Positions 1 to 5,839 of a stretch of 5,908 bases of DNA are shown here, one piece after another (within the stretch, counting starts at the first letter, position 1; each line of letters starts with the position of its first letter). The stretch is taken from positions 1-5,908 of the forward strand of contig CAYLJO010000307.1 of NCBI GenBank assembly GCA_964383905.1, in the 5' to 3' direction. The stretch comes from CAYLJO01 sp964383905 (lineage in GTDB: Bacteria > Acidobacteriota > Blastocatellia > Pyrinomonadales > Pyrinomonadaceae). The notes under the pieces are model-generated. The model was not told the DNA's origin and did not search any database. It worked only from the letters and a program-made list of their open reading frames with translations. A program made the translations under genes and the position numbers.

Positions 1-121
1 CGACCGAGGCGACGCCGATAATAATTCCGATCAACGTCAAAAAGGCGCGGAGCTTATGCGCTAAGATCGACTGCAAGGCGATCCTGGCCGCGTCCGCGTA
101 GAAAGAGTAAACGCGTTTCAT
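1..121 (-). CDS. ABC transporter permease, MacB/FtsX type (N-terminal fragment)
   Basis: Only the first 40 codons are inside the window; the gene runs off the left edge. The visible protein starts MKRVYSFYADAARIAL and continues with a juxtamembrane stretch (LQSILAHKLRAFLT, about residues 16-29). It then enters a first membrane helix, LIGIIIGVASV (about 30-40). A short cytoplasmic lead, an 'xxLRAFLTLIGIIIGVAS' entry and a first helix are typical of the N-terminus of MacB/FtsX-family permeases. These export or mechanically transmit across the inner membrane together with an ATPase. The substrate cannot be told from this fragment. The ATG at 121 has only a weak upstream CAGG. A 12-base perfect palindrome lies 12 bases upstream. 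The gene is codirectional with the flavoprotein gene but 99 bases downstream of it, so it may have its own promoter. Confidence 0.85.
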   Translation of the reverse strand, partial: MKRVYSFYADAARIALQSILAHKLRAFLTLIGIIIGVASV

Positions 122-220
122 GCAGATACCTGGCCGGTTAACCGGACGAAATTCCGATCAACTGGCTGTACGACGAACCGAGCGGGAAAGTTTAATAAAC
201 ATTAATGTGTATTCCAGAAC
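122..220. other. Intergenic gap before the permease gene, with two short palindromes
   Basis: This 99-base gap separates the flavoprotein stop codon from the permease ATG. It holds the 12-base palindrome CCGGTTAACCGG (134-145) and a locally AT-rich patch (about 191-208) that includes the 10-base palindrome ACATTAATGT (199-208). No hairpin followed by a T-run is visible, so I call no terminator. No convincing -35/-10 pair was found on the minus strand, although the AT-rich patch is where one would be expected. Confidence 0.4.
134..145. repeat. 12-base perfect palindrome upstream of the permease
   Basis: CCGGTTAACCGG is identical to its reverse complement. It ends 12 bases upstream of the permease ATG on the minus strand, close enough to act as an operator or to shape the 5' end of the mRNA. 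A palindrome of this length can occur by chance in GC-rich DNA, so function is inference only. Confidence 0.35.
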
Positions 221-1384
221 TCACCGCAGAGGAAAAACAAGAGGGGGCAACGGTAGAGACCGGTCCGATTCTATGTCGGGAAATGAGCCGCGCCCGAAGA
301 AGACGTGCCACGCGATGGAGTCGAAGACGGGTAAGCGCAGGGCCGCGCAGGCGAGTTCGAGCATGGCCGGCCGGCGGATGGAGGTTACCAGGCGACGCAT
401 CCATAGCCGTGAGATAAAACGGGACCGAAATAGCTCGCCGGAGTATCGGGCAAGCGACGAAGCGTCTCCCGTCGACAGGTAGTCCGTAATCACGTGCGCC
501 GCCAGGCTCGACAGCCGCATACAGGGGTCGAGGCCGCCCGCCGTCAGGGGTGATACGGCGCCCGCCGCATCGCCGACCAGCACCCCGTATTCATTAGCGA
601 TGCGCCGGAGGACACCACCCACGGGGATGCGCCCGCCACGCCGCTCGACGCTTTCCGCCCGGCTGAGGTCGAAGATGCCGGCGACGCTCGCGCGAAATTG
701 CTCCAGAGCCCGCAGCGGGTCAAAGCGCGAGGCGTAGCCGCCGACGCCAAGATGGGCCTCTTCGCCGTCATGCACGATCCATGCGAGATAGCCGGGCGCC
801 ACGGTCGGATCGAGGAAACAATGGAATCTCGGCGGGCCGTCGAGCGGGACATTCGCCAGCACGTCTTCCACCCCGACGATCCACTCGCGATTAACGTCCA
901 ACCGCAGGTCGCGCGCCACACGCGACATCGCGCCGTCAGCGCCCACCAGGCAACCGGCCTTAACGAGCCGTATGGATCCTTCCGTCTCAAGCCGCACCAC
1001 CAGCTTTTCACGCGCCGGCTCGCTCCCGGCGTAACGCGTACCGGGCCACCATTCAACCCCGGCGCGCAAACACTCGTGCAGATAGTGCAGGTAGAGCCGG
1101 CCCATCCGGCCGACACGGAATTCGTCGTGCGGGCTCTCGAGCGCCATCGCGCGGCGACGTGGCGAGTATAATGTGACGTGTCGCACGGGCGGCCCAAGAC
1201 AATTCTCCGGCAGGTCGAAATCTTCGAGCGTCCGCCGCACAAAGATGCCCGTCGTGTGGATCGACGCGTCGGGCGAAGCCTTGCGGTCAACGAGCAGGAC
1301 GGCTAACCCCTGCCGGCCCAGGAGCCTGGCGCATTGCAGACCGGCGAGGCCCGCTCCGACAACGATGACATCATAGTCTTCCAT
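221..1384 (-). CDS. FAD-dependent oxidoreductase, geranylgeranyl reductase superfamily
   Basis: The protein has 387 residues, a normal length for the geranylgeranyl-reductase/FixC-like branch of the p-hydroxybenzoate-hydroxylase fold. The dinucleotide-binding Rossmann motif is at the N-terminus: VVGAGLAG at residues 8-15, with the acidic residue D33 ending strand 2 (VLLVDRKAS). The second FAD motif is VGADGAMSRVARDL (147-160). The third is LVGDAAGAVSPLTAGGL (269-285), where GD contacts the flavin ribityl chain. A family-like segment, YLAWIVHDGEEAHLGVGGY, lies at 199-217. Known relatives reduce isoprenoid double bonds in archaeal lipids, chlorophyll or quinone side chains; the substrate here is unknown. 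The open frame extends 75 codons further upstream, but that part overlaps the preceding gene in another frame. I chose the ATG at 1384 because the Rossmann strand begins 5 residues later. The gene starts 7 bases after the preceding stop, with a weak GAGAG ribosome site, which suggests translational coupling. Confidence 0.9.
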   Translation of the reverse strand: MEDYDVIVVGAGLAGLQCARLLGRQGLAVLLVDRKASPDASIHTTGIFVRRTLEDFDLPENCLGPPVRHVTLYSPRRRAMALESPHDEFRVGRMGRLYLHYLHECLRAGVEWWPGTRYAGSEPAREKLVVRLETEGSIRLVKAGCLVGADGAMSRVARDLRLDVNREWIVGVEDVLANVPLDGPPRFHCFLDPTVAPGYLAWIVHDGEEAHLGVGGYASRFDPLRALEQFRASVAGIFDLSRAESVERRGGRIPVGGVLRRIANEYGVLVGDAAGAVSPLTAGGLDPCMRLSSLAAHVITDYLSTGDASSLARYSGELFRSRFISRLWMRRLVTSIRRPAMLELACAALRLPVFDSIAWHVFFGRGSFPDIESDRSLPLPPLVFPLR

Positions 1385-1391
1385 ACGGCTC

Positions 1392-3035
1392 TCAGTACCG
1401 AGTCGAAGGCGTGGCCGAATCGGCGACCGCTTGGTCCGTTGAATTGTTTGCCCCGCGCGCATTCTGAGGGCAGGCCATCCCTCGTAACTTCTCGGCGTTT
1501 TCTTGTCTAACGCTTCGGGCTTCTGCGCGCGACCAGTTCCACGTCCGCCAGTCCGGGCGCTCGGTCGAATGTCGTTCGATGATGCGTGCGGCGACCTTAC
1601 AGCGATCATAGCGGTTCATAGCAGCCAGCGACTCGACCAGCGCGGGCACCGCGTCGGCGCTGAGTGAAGCGGCGTAGCCGGCGTCGAAGCCTCGTCCGGC
1701 CCTGGCGTGGGCCATATTGGCGCGCACGATGAAGGCGTCCGGGTTGATCTGGTGGAGCGCGGCAATGATCAGGAACCCGGCGACGAGCGCTCCGCAGGTG
1801 AAGCGTTCCCGCCGGCCGCGCAGCACAGTCGCGGCGAACCAGATGAAGACGAGAGCTAACCAGCACATGAAGGCCGTTGTGTAAAGCCGCAACTCCGTCA
1901 GCCCGTACTCACTCTGGTACAGCCGCATGCGCGCAATCGCCGACGTCATGATGACGAAAAGTAAAAGAATCTGCCCCCCGGCCAGCGCACGGAAGACGCG
2001 CTCGTGGACGTGATTCTCTTTGCGCAGCAACCAGTGCGCGGCAAGGAGCAGGGGGAGCGAGAGCGTCGCGACCGTGACCAGCTCAAAGAAGCCACGCCGC
2101 GCGTACTCGGCATAGGTCAGCCCTGTTGCCGTCTGGACCAGCGCCGCGCCACCGAAGAAATAGCGGATCTGTATCACCACAAAACAGAGGAAGAGGGCGT
2201 CGAGCAGACCGAGGGCGACGCCGATTTCCGTGACGCCTAACGAGACCGGGGCCGGAGGGCGCGGTGTATCGCCACTCTTATTTTCTGAGGCATCAGGCTT
2301 GGCCACGGCGTCTGTTGCTTGTCCACTCAGGCTTGGGGAAGGAGGATACCCCTGACCCGCAAGTATTATCTTATTTCCGACCAACGTGCCGCGCAGGAAC
2401 CCGCCGACGACCCAGGCGATAAAGAGGACGAGCAGGACATGCGTCAACAGTTGGCCGAAGTCCAGGTGGAGGGTGCTATTGATGATCCCTTCAAAGACGG
2501 CATCCGCGGCCATGAAAAGCGCTCCGAAAACAAGCAGCAGCGGAATCGCGATGAGGAGGCCGCGCGCGACGCCCATCGCGTGACGTGACCAGCCCCGATG
2601 AGGGATATCTTTCCAGCGGATATCACGCAGCAGCAGGGCGAACGATCCGAACAGCGCGTCAAAGCTTGCGAGGATAGTCCCCAGCCCGTATTCCACGAGT
2701 CCGGCCAGGCGGATCCGGCCGGTCCGTGCGCGCAGCGCGATTAGCGAGAGGGTGACGAGCAGCGCCAGGGCGTCTAAAAATTCCAGCACCGGCGAATCGC
2801 GCCACGCGAACGCGAGGGCAAAAAAGATGGTGGGCAGAACCAGCCAGCGCCCTTCGCCGGTCAATGCCACGCACCGCCAGCGCGCCAGCAGCATTATGGA
2901 AGCCGTGGCCAGCGCACCCGTCCACAGGAAAACATTCAATCCCCAGGGCGTCGCACGCAGCAACGCATCACCAAGTAAGCCGAGCAGCAGCGCGGCTTCC
3001 AACACCTCAAGTCCCAGTTTTGTCCGCTCGTTCAT
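1392..3035 (-). CDS. Polytopic membrane protein, DUF4153/DUF4173 type
   Basis: The protein has 547 residues and about ten or more hydrophobic segments, roughly 11-50, 64-100, 118-136, 155-180, 194-214, 268-290, 317-335, 351-367, 385-403 and 412-427. A hydrophilic, Pro/Ser/Asp-rich linker at about 226-264 divides the membrane domain in two. After the last helix comes a soluble C-terminal tail (about 440-547) rich in Ala, Arg and charged residues. Three segments look like the conserved core of the DUF4173/DUF4153 group: YAEYARRGFFEL (308-319), YQSEYGLTELRLY (373-385) and INPDAFIVRANM (430-441). No biochemical role is established that I can name; it would sit in the inner membrane. An AGAGGA ribosome site lies 7 bases before the ATG. 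The gene is 38 bases after the 2-TM gene and 7 bases before the flavoprotein gene. The family match is from memory of motifs. Confidence 0.85.
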   Translation of the reverse strand: MNERTKLGLEVLEAALLLGLLGDALLRATPWGLNVFLWTGALATASIMLLARWRCVALTGEGRWLVLPTIFFALAFAWRDSPVLEFLDALALLVTLSLIALRARTGRIRLAGLVEYGLGTILASFDALFGSFALLLRDIRWKDIPHRGWSRHAMGVARGLLIAIPLLLVFGALFMAADAVFEGIINSTLHLDFGQLLTHVLLVLFIAWVVGGFLRGTLVGNKIILAGQGYPPSPSLSGQATDAVAKPDASENKSGDTPRPPAPVSLGVTEIGVALGLLDALFLCFVVIQIRYFFGGAALVQTATGLTYAEYARRGFFELVTVATLSLPLLLAAHWLLRKENHVHERVFRALAGGQILLLFVIMTSAIARMRLYQSEYGLTELRLYTTAFMCWLALVFIWFAATVLRGRRERFTCGALVAGFLIIAALHQINPDAFIVRANMAHARAGRGFDAGYAASLSADAVPALVESLAAMNRYDRCKVAARIIERHSTERPDWRTWNWSRAEARSVRQENAEKLRGMACPQNARGANNSTDQAVADSATPSTRY

Positions 3036-3042
3036 CTCGGCG

Positions 3043-3048
3043 TCCTCT
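3043..3048 (-). promoter_or_regulatory. Ribosome binding site for the DUF4153/DUF4173 gene
   Basis: AGAGGA on the minus strand, 7 bases before the ATG at 3035. It supports that start codon. Confidence 0.7.
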
Positions 3049-3073
3049 GAAAAAAAATTTCTGGTGAGATTGA

Positions 3074-3781
3074 TCAGCCCTCTTTCCGTGGATGGGCCGT
3101 CGTCCCGGCTTGTTCCGCTAAAGGTTCGAGTCTGAACTTCGTCTGCTTGTGCCAGAAGCTGTTCTCATGACCGATGATGAAGAGCGTAGGGAATAGGTCC
3201 TCCCTGATCGAGAGGACCGGATTCCTCGCCTCCGGAGGCAGGTCAAAAACAAGCTCCGTCGTGTAGGATTCGCCCGGTCGCAGGGGCGTAGTTAACGGCG
3301 TACCGCGCTCCCGCGAAAGGCCGTACCTTCTTCCCCGGTCGTCAGAGATCATGACGACCCGGTTGTTCGGCCTGAGCAGACCGTTCCCGCGCCAGGGCGC
3401 GATCGTCGTCTCGTCGAAGCGCGTCCTGACCGTCACCACGTAGTAATCTCCCTTTGCCGACGTCTGGTCGGGCGGCCCTCCGAGCGCCTTCGCCCTCCTG
3501 ACGTTGACCACCGAGTACGCCAGATGACAGTCTATTTCGCAAAAATGCTTTTCCTCGCCGCGGGCCAGCACTTTTTCGGTACTCGAGAGCGAAAACAGGA
3601 GCATGAGACCCAGATAAAGCCCCAGCGCGACGGACACTCCGACTAGGGTGACCAGCACCCGGCCGAACTTTCGGACGATCAGCCCGTAAAGGACAAACAA
3701 GGCGGCGACCAGCATCACGAGGCAGGTGCCGAGGAAAAGCAGGACTCCGACCGCGGCGTTGAAATTCACATTCGTGTTCAT
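3074..3781 (-). CDS. Membrane-anchored protein with two TM helices and an exported Cys/His domain; unknown function
   Basis: The protein has 235 residues and I recognise no named family. Two membrane helices form a hairpin (about 11-36 and 42-64). A short basic turn, RKFGR (37-41), would lie inside, which places both the N-terminus and the C-terminal domain outside. The exported domain (about 68-235) begins with FCEIDCH (80-86), a C-X3-C-H motif. It continues with beta-strand-like segments such as YYVVTVRTRFDETT (113-126) and NNRVVMISDDRGRRYGLS (139-156). PLRPGESYTTELVFDLP (166-182) resembles the strands of DUF4352-like immunoglobulin-fold domains. Near the end is IGHENSFWHKQTKF (203-216), with two more histidines. 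The open frame extends 26 codons upstream, but the ATG at 3781 has GGGAG 5 bases before it and directly precedes the hydrophobic hairpin. The two cysteines could form a disulfide or bind a metal; this is inference. Confidence 0.75.
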   Translation of the reverse strand: MNTNVNFNAAVGVLLFLGTCLVMLVAALFVLYGLIVRKFGRVLVTLVGVSVALGLYLGLMLLFSLSSTEKVLARGEEKHFCEIDCHLAYSVVNVRRAKALGGPPDQTSAKGDYYVVTVRTRFDETTIAPWRGNGLLRPNNRVVMISDDRGRRYGLSRERGTPLTTPLRPGESYTTELVFDLPPEARNPVLSIREDLFPTLFIIGHENSFWHKQTKFRLEPLAEQAGTTAHPRKEG

Positions 3782-3786
3782 AAATG

Positions 3787-3791
3787 CTCCC
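3787..3791 (-). promoter_or_regulatory. Ribosome binding site that decides the start of the 2-TM gene
   Basis: GGGAG on the minus strand, 5 bases before the ATG at 3781. It favours this ATG over the longer open frame that begins at 3859 and would overlap the end of the regulator gene. Confidence 0.65.
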
Positions 3792-3803
3792 GGGTATGCA
3801 AAG

Positions 3804-3822
3804 TCCTTTATGCCGCAAAGCG
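3804..3822. promoter_or_regulatory. Possible second, degenerate operator for the winged-helix regulator
   Basis: Read on the plus strand, TCCTTTATGCCGCAAAGCG matches the dyad at 4888-4906 at 13 of 19 positions. It keeps the symmetric core CTTT-N7-AAAG with identical spacing. It sits 22 bases before the 2-TM gene start, in the 67-base gap after the regulator gene. No good promoter was found beside it. It may be an independent control point for the downstream genes, or a chance match. Confidence 0.35.
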
Positions 3823-3848
3823 TACGGCCAAAAAAAAGCAGGCGGCGA

Positions 3849-4241
3849 TCAACGGTCACGCATTTTTTGGATGAGAGAGTCCATATGGTCCAGATAACGC
3901 TCGAGCGCGCGGCGGCCCGCGGCGGTGAGCCTGTATTCCGTTTTCGGAAGGCGGCCGTCGAAGAACTTCTTGCACGTGATGTACTGCGCCTCTTCGAGCT
4001 TTCGCGCGTGCACGCTCAGGTTGCCGTCCGTGGTCTTCAGCAAGCTCTTGAGGTCGTTGAAGGTGAGGGACTCGTTGACGGCAAGCGCGCTGACGATGCC
4101 GAGCCGCAGCCTCTCGTGAATAAGGCGATCAAGGTCGGGGGGGCCGGCCTCAACCGCGCGGCCACGCACACTGCGTAGCTCGCGCGCCTCCACCGAGTTT
4201 TTCCGTTGATCGTCTTGCTTGAGCGCGCCCTGTTTAGCCAC
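3849..4241 (-). CDS. Winged-helix transcriptional regulator (MarR/ArsR-like, HTH_34 type)
   Basis: The protein has 130 residues: a charged, probably flexible N-terminal tail (1-34) and then one compact winged-helix domain. Helix 1 is LDRLIHERLRLGIVSAL (37-53). The helix-turn-helix is LTFNDLKSLLKTTDGNLSVH (59-78), with recognition helix about 72-85. The beta wing is CKKFFDGRLPKTEYRLT (90-106), followed by a C-terminal helix with RRALERYLDHMDSLI (110-124), likely for dimerisation. No metal- or ligand-binding signature is visible. In this family the repressor or activator often controls its own operon, and an inverted repeat lies just upstream of this one. The start is taken as GTG at 4241, preceded by AGGAGG; a TTG at 4256 would add 5 residues but would translate the ribosome site. 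The gene overlaps the preceding one by 8 bases, which implies coupled translation. Confidence 0.9.
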   Translation of the reverse strand: MAKQGALKQDDQRKNSVEARELRSVRGRAVEAGPPDLDRLIHERLRLGIVSALAVNESLTFNDLKSLLKTTDGNLSVHARKLEEAQYITCKKFFDGRLPKTEYRLTAAGRRALERYLDHMDSLIQKMRDR

Positions 4242-4851
4242 CGTGCCTCCTCGCAATAATGGTGCCGAAAATAATATGCAGCCCGCCGAATCCGGCGGCC
4301 ATAAAATAGTCTCCCCAGGCGGCCGGGCAAAAGAGGGCGATGGCGCCGACGAGCATAAAGCATAGGCCCATCACCGGCACGATGCGGACGGAGAATGCTC
4401 CGCCTGCGACGACGCCCGTCCCGTACAGCAGGAGCCACATCCCGGGGATAATACTGACCGGCCCCGCGCGGTAGAGCACTACGGTGAGCAGCGCGCCGAC
4501 CAGGATCGGCGGGGATAAACTGAGCGCGACTTTCCGGCCCGGCCCGGATAGCAGTGGCATCTCCGCCGCCCGCGCTTTCCAGCTCATTGCCCAGCCGGAG
4601 ATTAAGAGCGAAGTTATCGCTTCAGCGATCCACGTGACCAGCCACCCTTCGGTGGAGCTCTGCCGCGCGGCGACGGGCGCGGCGCAGAGGGCCGTCAACC
4701 CGATGGCCACCTGTCCCCAGCCTGAAACGGCCGTGAAGGAAGAAGCCCGCTCCATCGTTTCGCGGATGAACCGTAGATTGTCCATCGCCCGGGCGTGCAA
4801 CGCCGGCGGCTCTTCTACGGGGCGCGGTTCGACCAATTGGAAGGGAGCCAT
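4234..4851 (-). CDS. Six-TM membrane protein of unknown function, first gene of the operon
   Basis: The protein has 205 residues. A cytoplasmic N-terminal region (1-38) contains a charged segment, ARAMDNLRFIRETMERASSF (20-39), that is probably helical. Six hydrophobic helices follow at about 40-61, 70-91, 108-127, 131-150, 157-175 and 183-200. The tail is short and basic (RRHGG). I do not recognise a named family. Being cotranscribed with, and overlapping, a small winged-helix regulator suggests a partner or target of that regulator. Three starts are possible: TTG at 4902, ATG at 4881 and ATG at 4851. I chose 4851 because a consensus-like promoter occupies 4859-4886. That would put the two upstream starts in or above the -35 box and leave the 4851 ATG at or next to the transcription start. 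There is no ribosome site before it, which fits a leaderless message. Confidence 0.75.
   Translation of the reverse strand: MAPFQLVEPRPVEEPPALHARAMDNLRFIRETMERASSFTAVSGWGQVAIGLTALCAAPVAARQSSTEGWLVTWIAEAITSLLISGWAMSWKARAAEMPLLSGPGRKVALSLSPPILVGALLTVVLYRAGPVSIIPGMWLLLYGTGVVAGGAFSVRIVPVMGLCFMLVGAIALFCPAAWGDYFMAAGFGGLHIIFGTIIARRHGG
4246..4251 (-). promoter_or_regulatory. Ribosome binding site for the regulator gene
   Basis: AGGAGG on the minus strand lies within the last codons of the preceding gene, 4 bases before the GTG at 4241. The spacing is a little short, but the match to the anti-Shine-Dalgarno sequence is complete. It is the strongest such site on the minus strand and decides the GTG start. 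Confidence 0.7.
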
Positions 4852-4858
4852 GAGACAA

Positions 4859-4886
4859 ATGATACGCCAAAATCCTGCCATGTCAA
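4859..4886 (-). promoter_or_regulatory. Sigma-70-type promoter of the operon (leaderless)
   Basis: On the minus strand, TTGACA (4881-4886) is a perfect -35 box and TATCAT (4859-4864) differs from TATAAT at one base; they are separated by 16 bases. The -10 box is followed by 7 bases and then the ATG at 4851, so transcription would start at or within a base of the start codon. The call rests on sequence only. Confidence 0.65.
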
Positions 4887-4887
4887 G

Positions 4888-4906
4888 TACTTTGTAGCGC
4901 AAAGTA
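4888..4906. promoter_or_regulatory. Inverted repeat, candidate operator of the winged-helix regulator
   Basis: TACTTTG (4888-4894), spacer TAGCG, CAAAGTA (4900-4906): the 7-base arms are perfectly complementary. The repeat lies one base upstream of the -35 box. Its centre is about 46 bases before the predicted transcription start, where a bound dimer could either contact or exclude RNA polymerase. The size and symmetry suit a dimeric winged-helix protein, and the operon encodes one, so autoregulation is a natural inference. Confidence 0.6.
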
Positions 4907-5219
4907 GCAATCGGAGTCTCTTAGAGCACATCGTATCGCTCATCGAGCAGGTAACCTCGCCGCCGACCAGTATTTTCATCCTTGGTGGTGAAGCGTAGCT
5001 TCATGAGGGCTCAGATAGAACAATGGTCAGCACTTCCAGGTGGAGTAAGACCAGGGTCGCTCTCAGAAGCATCTCGGTTGGACTGCCTTGGGGAGGGGAC
5101 AAGTAATAAACTGCATGTGCCTGCGCGAGTTGAAGAGTTTCCGGGTAAGTTGCAGCGGGGCCGGCTGTCAAAGAGATGGCCGGCATAGTGAGGATGTTTT
5201 TTCTCTTGACAACCCTTTC
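4907..5219. other. 313-base stretch without a supported gene
   Basis: Open frames here (for example 5003-5188 plus, and 5348-5001 minus) are short. They lack a convincing ribosome site and show no recognisable protein pattern. The stretch contains a possible hairpin made of two GCCGGC copies (5160-5165 and 5179-5184), with a T6 run only 12 bases later (5197-5202). A lone TTGACA (5206-5211) has no partnering -10. If the attC-like site that follows is real, this stretch would be the body of a cassette with no recognisable gene, or the host flank of the cassette region. Confidence 0.4.
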
Positions 5220-5320
5220 ATAGAACAACTCATTCAACCGGAGCGGAAATAGCTCGGATGTCATCGAGAACTTGGATGCTTGGTCAGATGCTTCCCGCCC
5301 GGTTAATTCGAGCGTTGGGC
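5220..5320 (+). other. Integron attC-like recombination site
   Basis: Left end: a degenerate R'' box, ATAGAAC (5220-5226), where only the terminal AAC and first A/T fit RYYYAAC. A 5-base spacer AACTC and the L'' box ATTCAACCGG (5232-5241) follow. Right end: L' CCGGTTAAT (5299-5307), a 6-base spacer TCGAGC and R' GTTGGGC (5314-5320), which fits GTTRRRY. L'' and L' pair completely except for one unpaired C (5235), the extrahelical base that marks attC hairpins. The stem extends inward through GCGG (5243-5246) with CCGC (5295-5298) and AA with TT, leaving a central variable region of about 43 bases. From memory, both ends resemble the aadA-type attC (AACAATTCGTTCAAGCC ... TTAACTCAAGCGTTAG). The poor R'' box and the lack of a visible integrase are the weak points. 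Confidence 0.65.
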
Positions 5321-5407
5321 GGCTAAGTCGCCGTGGCAAGCGGCACATGTGAACCAGCTTTGGTTGCCGCAGCGTAAGGTTAAGCTGCTAACGAAAGGGG
5401 GTGTCCG
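5321..5407 (+). other. Leader between the attC-like site and the 4-TM gene
   Basis: This 87-base leader contains a small hairpin, AACCA-GCTT-TGGTT (5352-5365), and the ribosome site of the next gene. No convincing promoter is visible, which is usual for cassette genes that rely on read-through from upstream. Confidence 0.35.
5394..5401 (+). promoter_or_regulatory. Ribosome binding site for the 4-TM gene
   Basis: AAAGGGGG, 6 bases before the GTG at 5408. It supports a GTG start. Confidence 0.6.
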
Positions 5408-5839
5408 GTGTCCGAGGTATCGACATTCAGGCTCTACTTGTTGAGGGCCGGCTACCTGGTTATTGCCGTGGGCTTGGCGCTCATGATCTGGCCGGGCATT
5501 ATTCGTCCCCCGGAAAATCTGTCGCACATGGGCGCAGTCGTCCGCAGCGTGCTCGGCGCCGTGTCGCTTCTGGCAGTCCTGGGGATCCGTTACCCGCTCA
5601 AGATGCTCCCCCTGCTTTTGTTCGAACTGCTGTGGAAGTCCATTTGGGTCCTCGCTTTCGGGCTTCGGCTGTGGTCTGCCAACAGGCTGAATGCGGACAC
5701 GGAAGAGACGCTGAGTGATTGTATCTTTGGCATCATCTTGGTTCTCATCGTGACGCCTTGGGGCTACGTACTCAAACATTATCTGAGGGCGCCGGGGGAT
5801 CAGTGGCGTAAGCGGGTGGCCTCGAGCACCGGCAGGTAG
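5408..5839 (+). CDS. Small four-TM membrane protein of unknown function
   Basis: The protein has 143 residues and starts with GTG. Four hydrophobic helices lie at about 9-32, 44-60, 66-89 and 105-126. The segments LGIRYPLKMLPLLLFELLWK (58-77), TPWGYVLKHYLRAPGDQWRK (116-135) and AGYLVIAVGLALMIWPGII (14-32) read like conserved blocks. I have an impression of similar small hypothetical membrane proteins in unrelated bacteria, but cannot name a family or function. It is the only plus-strand gene in the window and runs divergently from the regulator operon, 556 bases away. It begins 87 bases after the attC-like site, where the next cassette's gene would be expected. Its stop (TAG) is 69 bases from the window edge, too little sequence to show its own attC. 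Confidence 0.75.
   Translation: MSEVSTFRLYLLRAGYLVIAVGLALMIWPGIIRPPENLSHMGAVVRSVLGAVSLLAVLGIRYPLKMLPLLLFELLWKSIWVLAFGLRLWSANRLNADTEETLSDCIFGIILVLIVTPWGYVLKHYLRAPGDQWRKRVASSTGR

Noticed and set aside
3831..3848. Run of eight A's (T's on the minus strand) just after the regulator gene, a possible terminator.
   Set aside because: No stable stem precedes the T-run on the minus strand.
5003..5188. Plus-strand short open frame that ends about 30 bases before the attC-like site, where a cassette gene would end.
   Set aside because: The position is suggestive, but there is no ribosome site, no family pattern and a biased composition; only placement supports it.
5160..5202. Hairpin of two GCCGGC copies followed by TTTTTT, a possible terminator.
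   Set aside because: The T-run is 12 bases away from the stem and the loop is 13 bases, so it does not have the form of an intrinsic terminator.
5001..5348. Minus-strand open frame of 115 codons.
   Set aside because: It overlaps the attC-like site, has no ribosome site or recognisable protein pattern, and its composition is not protein-like.
5379..5392. GTTAAGC followed by TGCTAAC, which look like attC R-boxes.
   Set aside because: TGCTAAC breaks the purine requirement and no L-box pairing lies on either side.
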